Below are positions 53,978 to 53,993 of a stretch of 53,993 nucleotides of DNA, piece by piece. Position 1 is the first letter of the stretch, and the number at the start of each line of letters is the position of its first letter. The notes below the pieces were generated by a model that was given only the letters and a program-made list of their open reading frames with translations, was not told where the DNA came from and did no database searches. Origin of the DNA: CAYNTG01 sp964400105 (GTDB lineage: Bacteria; UBP14; UBA6098); the NCBI GenBank assembly GCA_964400105.1, contig CAYNTG010000005.1:1-53993 (forward strand). The letters are read 5' to 3'. A program made the position numbers and the translations under genes.

Positions 53978-53993
53978 AATGAATACTATTTTT
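53907..53993 (-). CDS. Small conserved protein, copy 2, partial at the window edge
   Basis: The frame enters from the right edge of the window and ends at TAA 53907-53909. Its last 22 residues (from LPPNNRRAF to NYRKSVQ) match copy 1 with a single Pro-to-Ser change. The region before that differs, so the copies have diverged or recombined. The start lies outside the window. Confidence 0.5.
   Translation of the reverse strand, partial: KNSIHYLPPNNRRAFSRRDFGNYRKSVQ

Overview
The window looks like a metagenome-assembled scaffold (three 100-N gaps) from a Gram-negative bacterium, most likely of the FCB/Bacteroidota-related candidate phyla. The signs are secreted proteins ending in FPNPFNP-type C-terminal sorting or FlgD-like domains, a TolC/HlyD/RND efflux set, a TonB-dependent receptor remnant, a gingipain-type C25 peptidase remnant and the A5P isomerase needed for KDO. 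TAA, TAG and TGA all end intact genes, so the code is standard. The phylum assignment is inference; I cannot name a species.

Layout. (1) 318-12834, plus strand: a tightly packed surface-polysaccharide operon: YkgJ-like cysteine-cluster protein, NadE, KdsD, two Wzx-type flippases, a 43-codon ORF coupled to a methyltransferase, three GT4 glycosyltransferases joined by 4-bp overlaps, Gmd and an Rmd-like reductase (GDP-6-deoxyhexose), and a fourth GT4 enzyme. (2) 12850-18405: a large sorting-domain protein, PdxA coupled to it by ATGA, and a convergent Asp-box protein. (3) 18418-21800: a class III cyclase-AAA-TPR signalling protein and a small anchored protein. (4) 22036-28266: TetR regulator with a palindrome inside its promoter, then TolC, adaptor and RND pump, closed by a terminator. 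(5) 28410-32401: two ABC exporter half-transporters that look like a heterodimer with one degenerate ATP site. (6) 32443-35672: a patchwork with a gap, a flavodoxin-like reductase, palindrome repeats, an eroded 21-bp tandem repeat, a MucR-like zinc-finger protein and an HELGH membrane protein. (7) 35696-43046: an 1878-residue secreted protein and a divergent 8-oxoguanine deaminase-like amidohydrolase. (8) 43047-48905: a decaying region with a MITE-like element, a broken C25 peptidase, an AT-rich TetR/nitronate monooxygenase pair, an IS110 remnant, a sorting-domain tail and a frameshifted TonB-dependent receptor. (9) 49026-53993, minus strand: pyrimidine-nucleoside phosphorylase, an FG-GAP propeller protein, a GT39-like membrane glycosyltransferase, and two copies of a small gene, each lying upstream of a promoter.

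Most interesting signals: a MITE-like element with matching inverted ends and flanking AGTAA direct repeats sitting just upstream of a C25 peptidase that also carries an in-frame TAG, a catalytic His-to-Gln change and a frameshift; a nine-unit 21-bp repeat that reads as heptads; a duplicated, previously uncalled small protein gene; and a plausible TetR operator lying exactly between the -35 and -10 boxes of the efflux regulator. I found no complete, clearly new multi-gene system. No rRNA, tRNA or CRISPR array was recognised.
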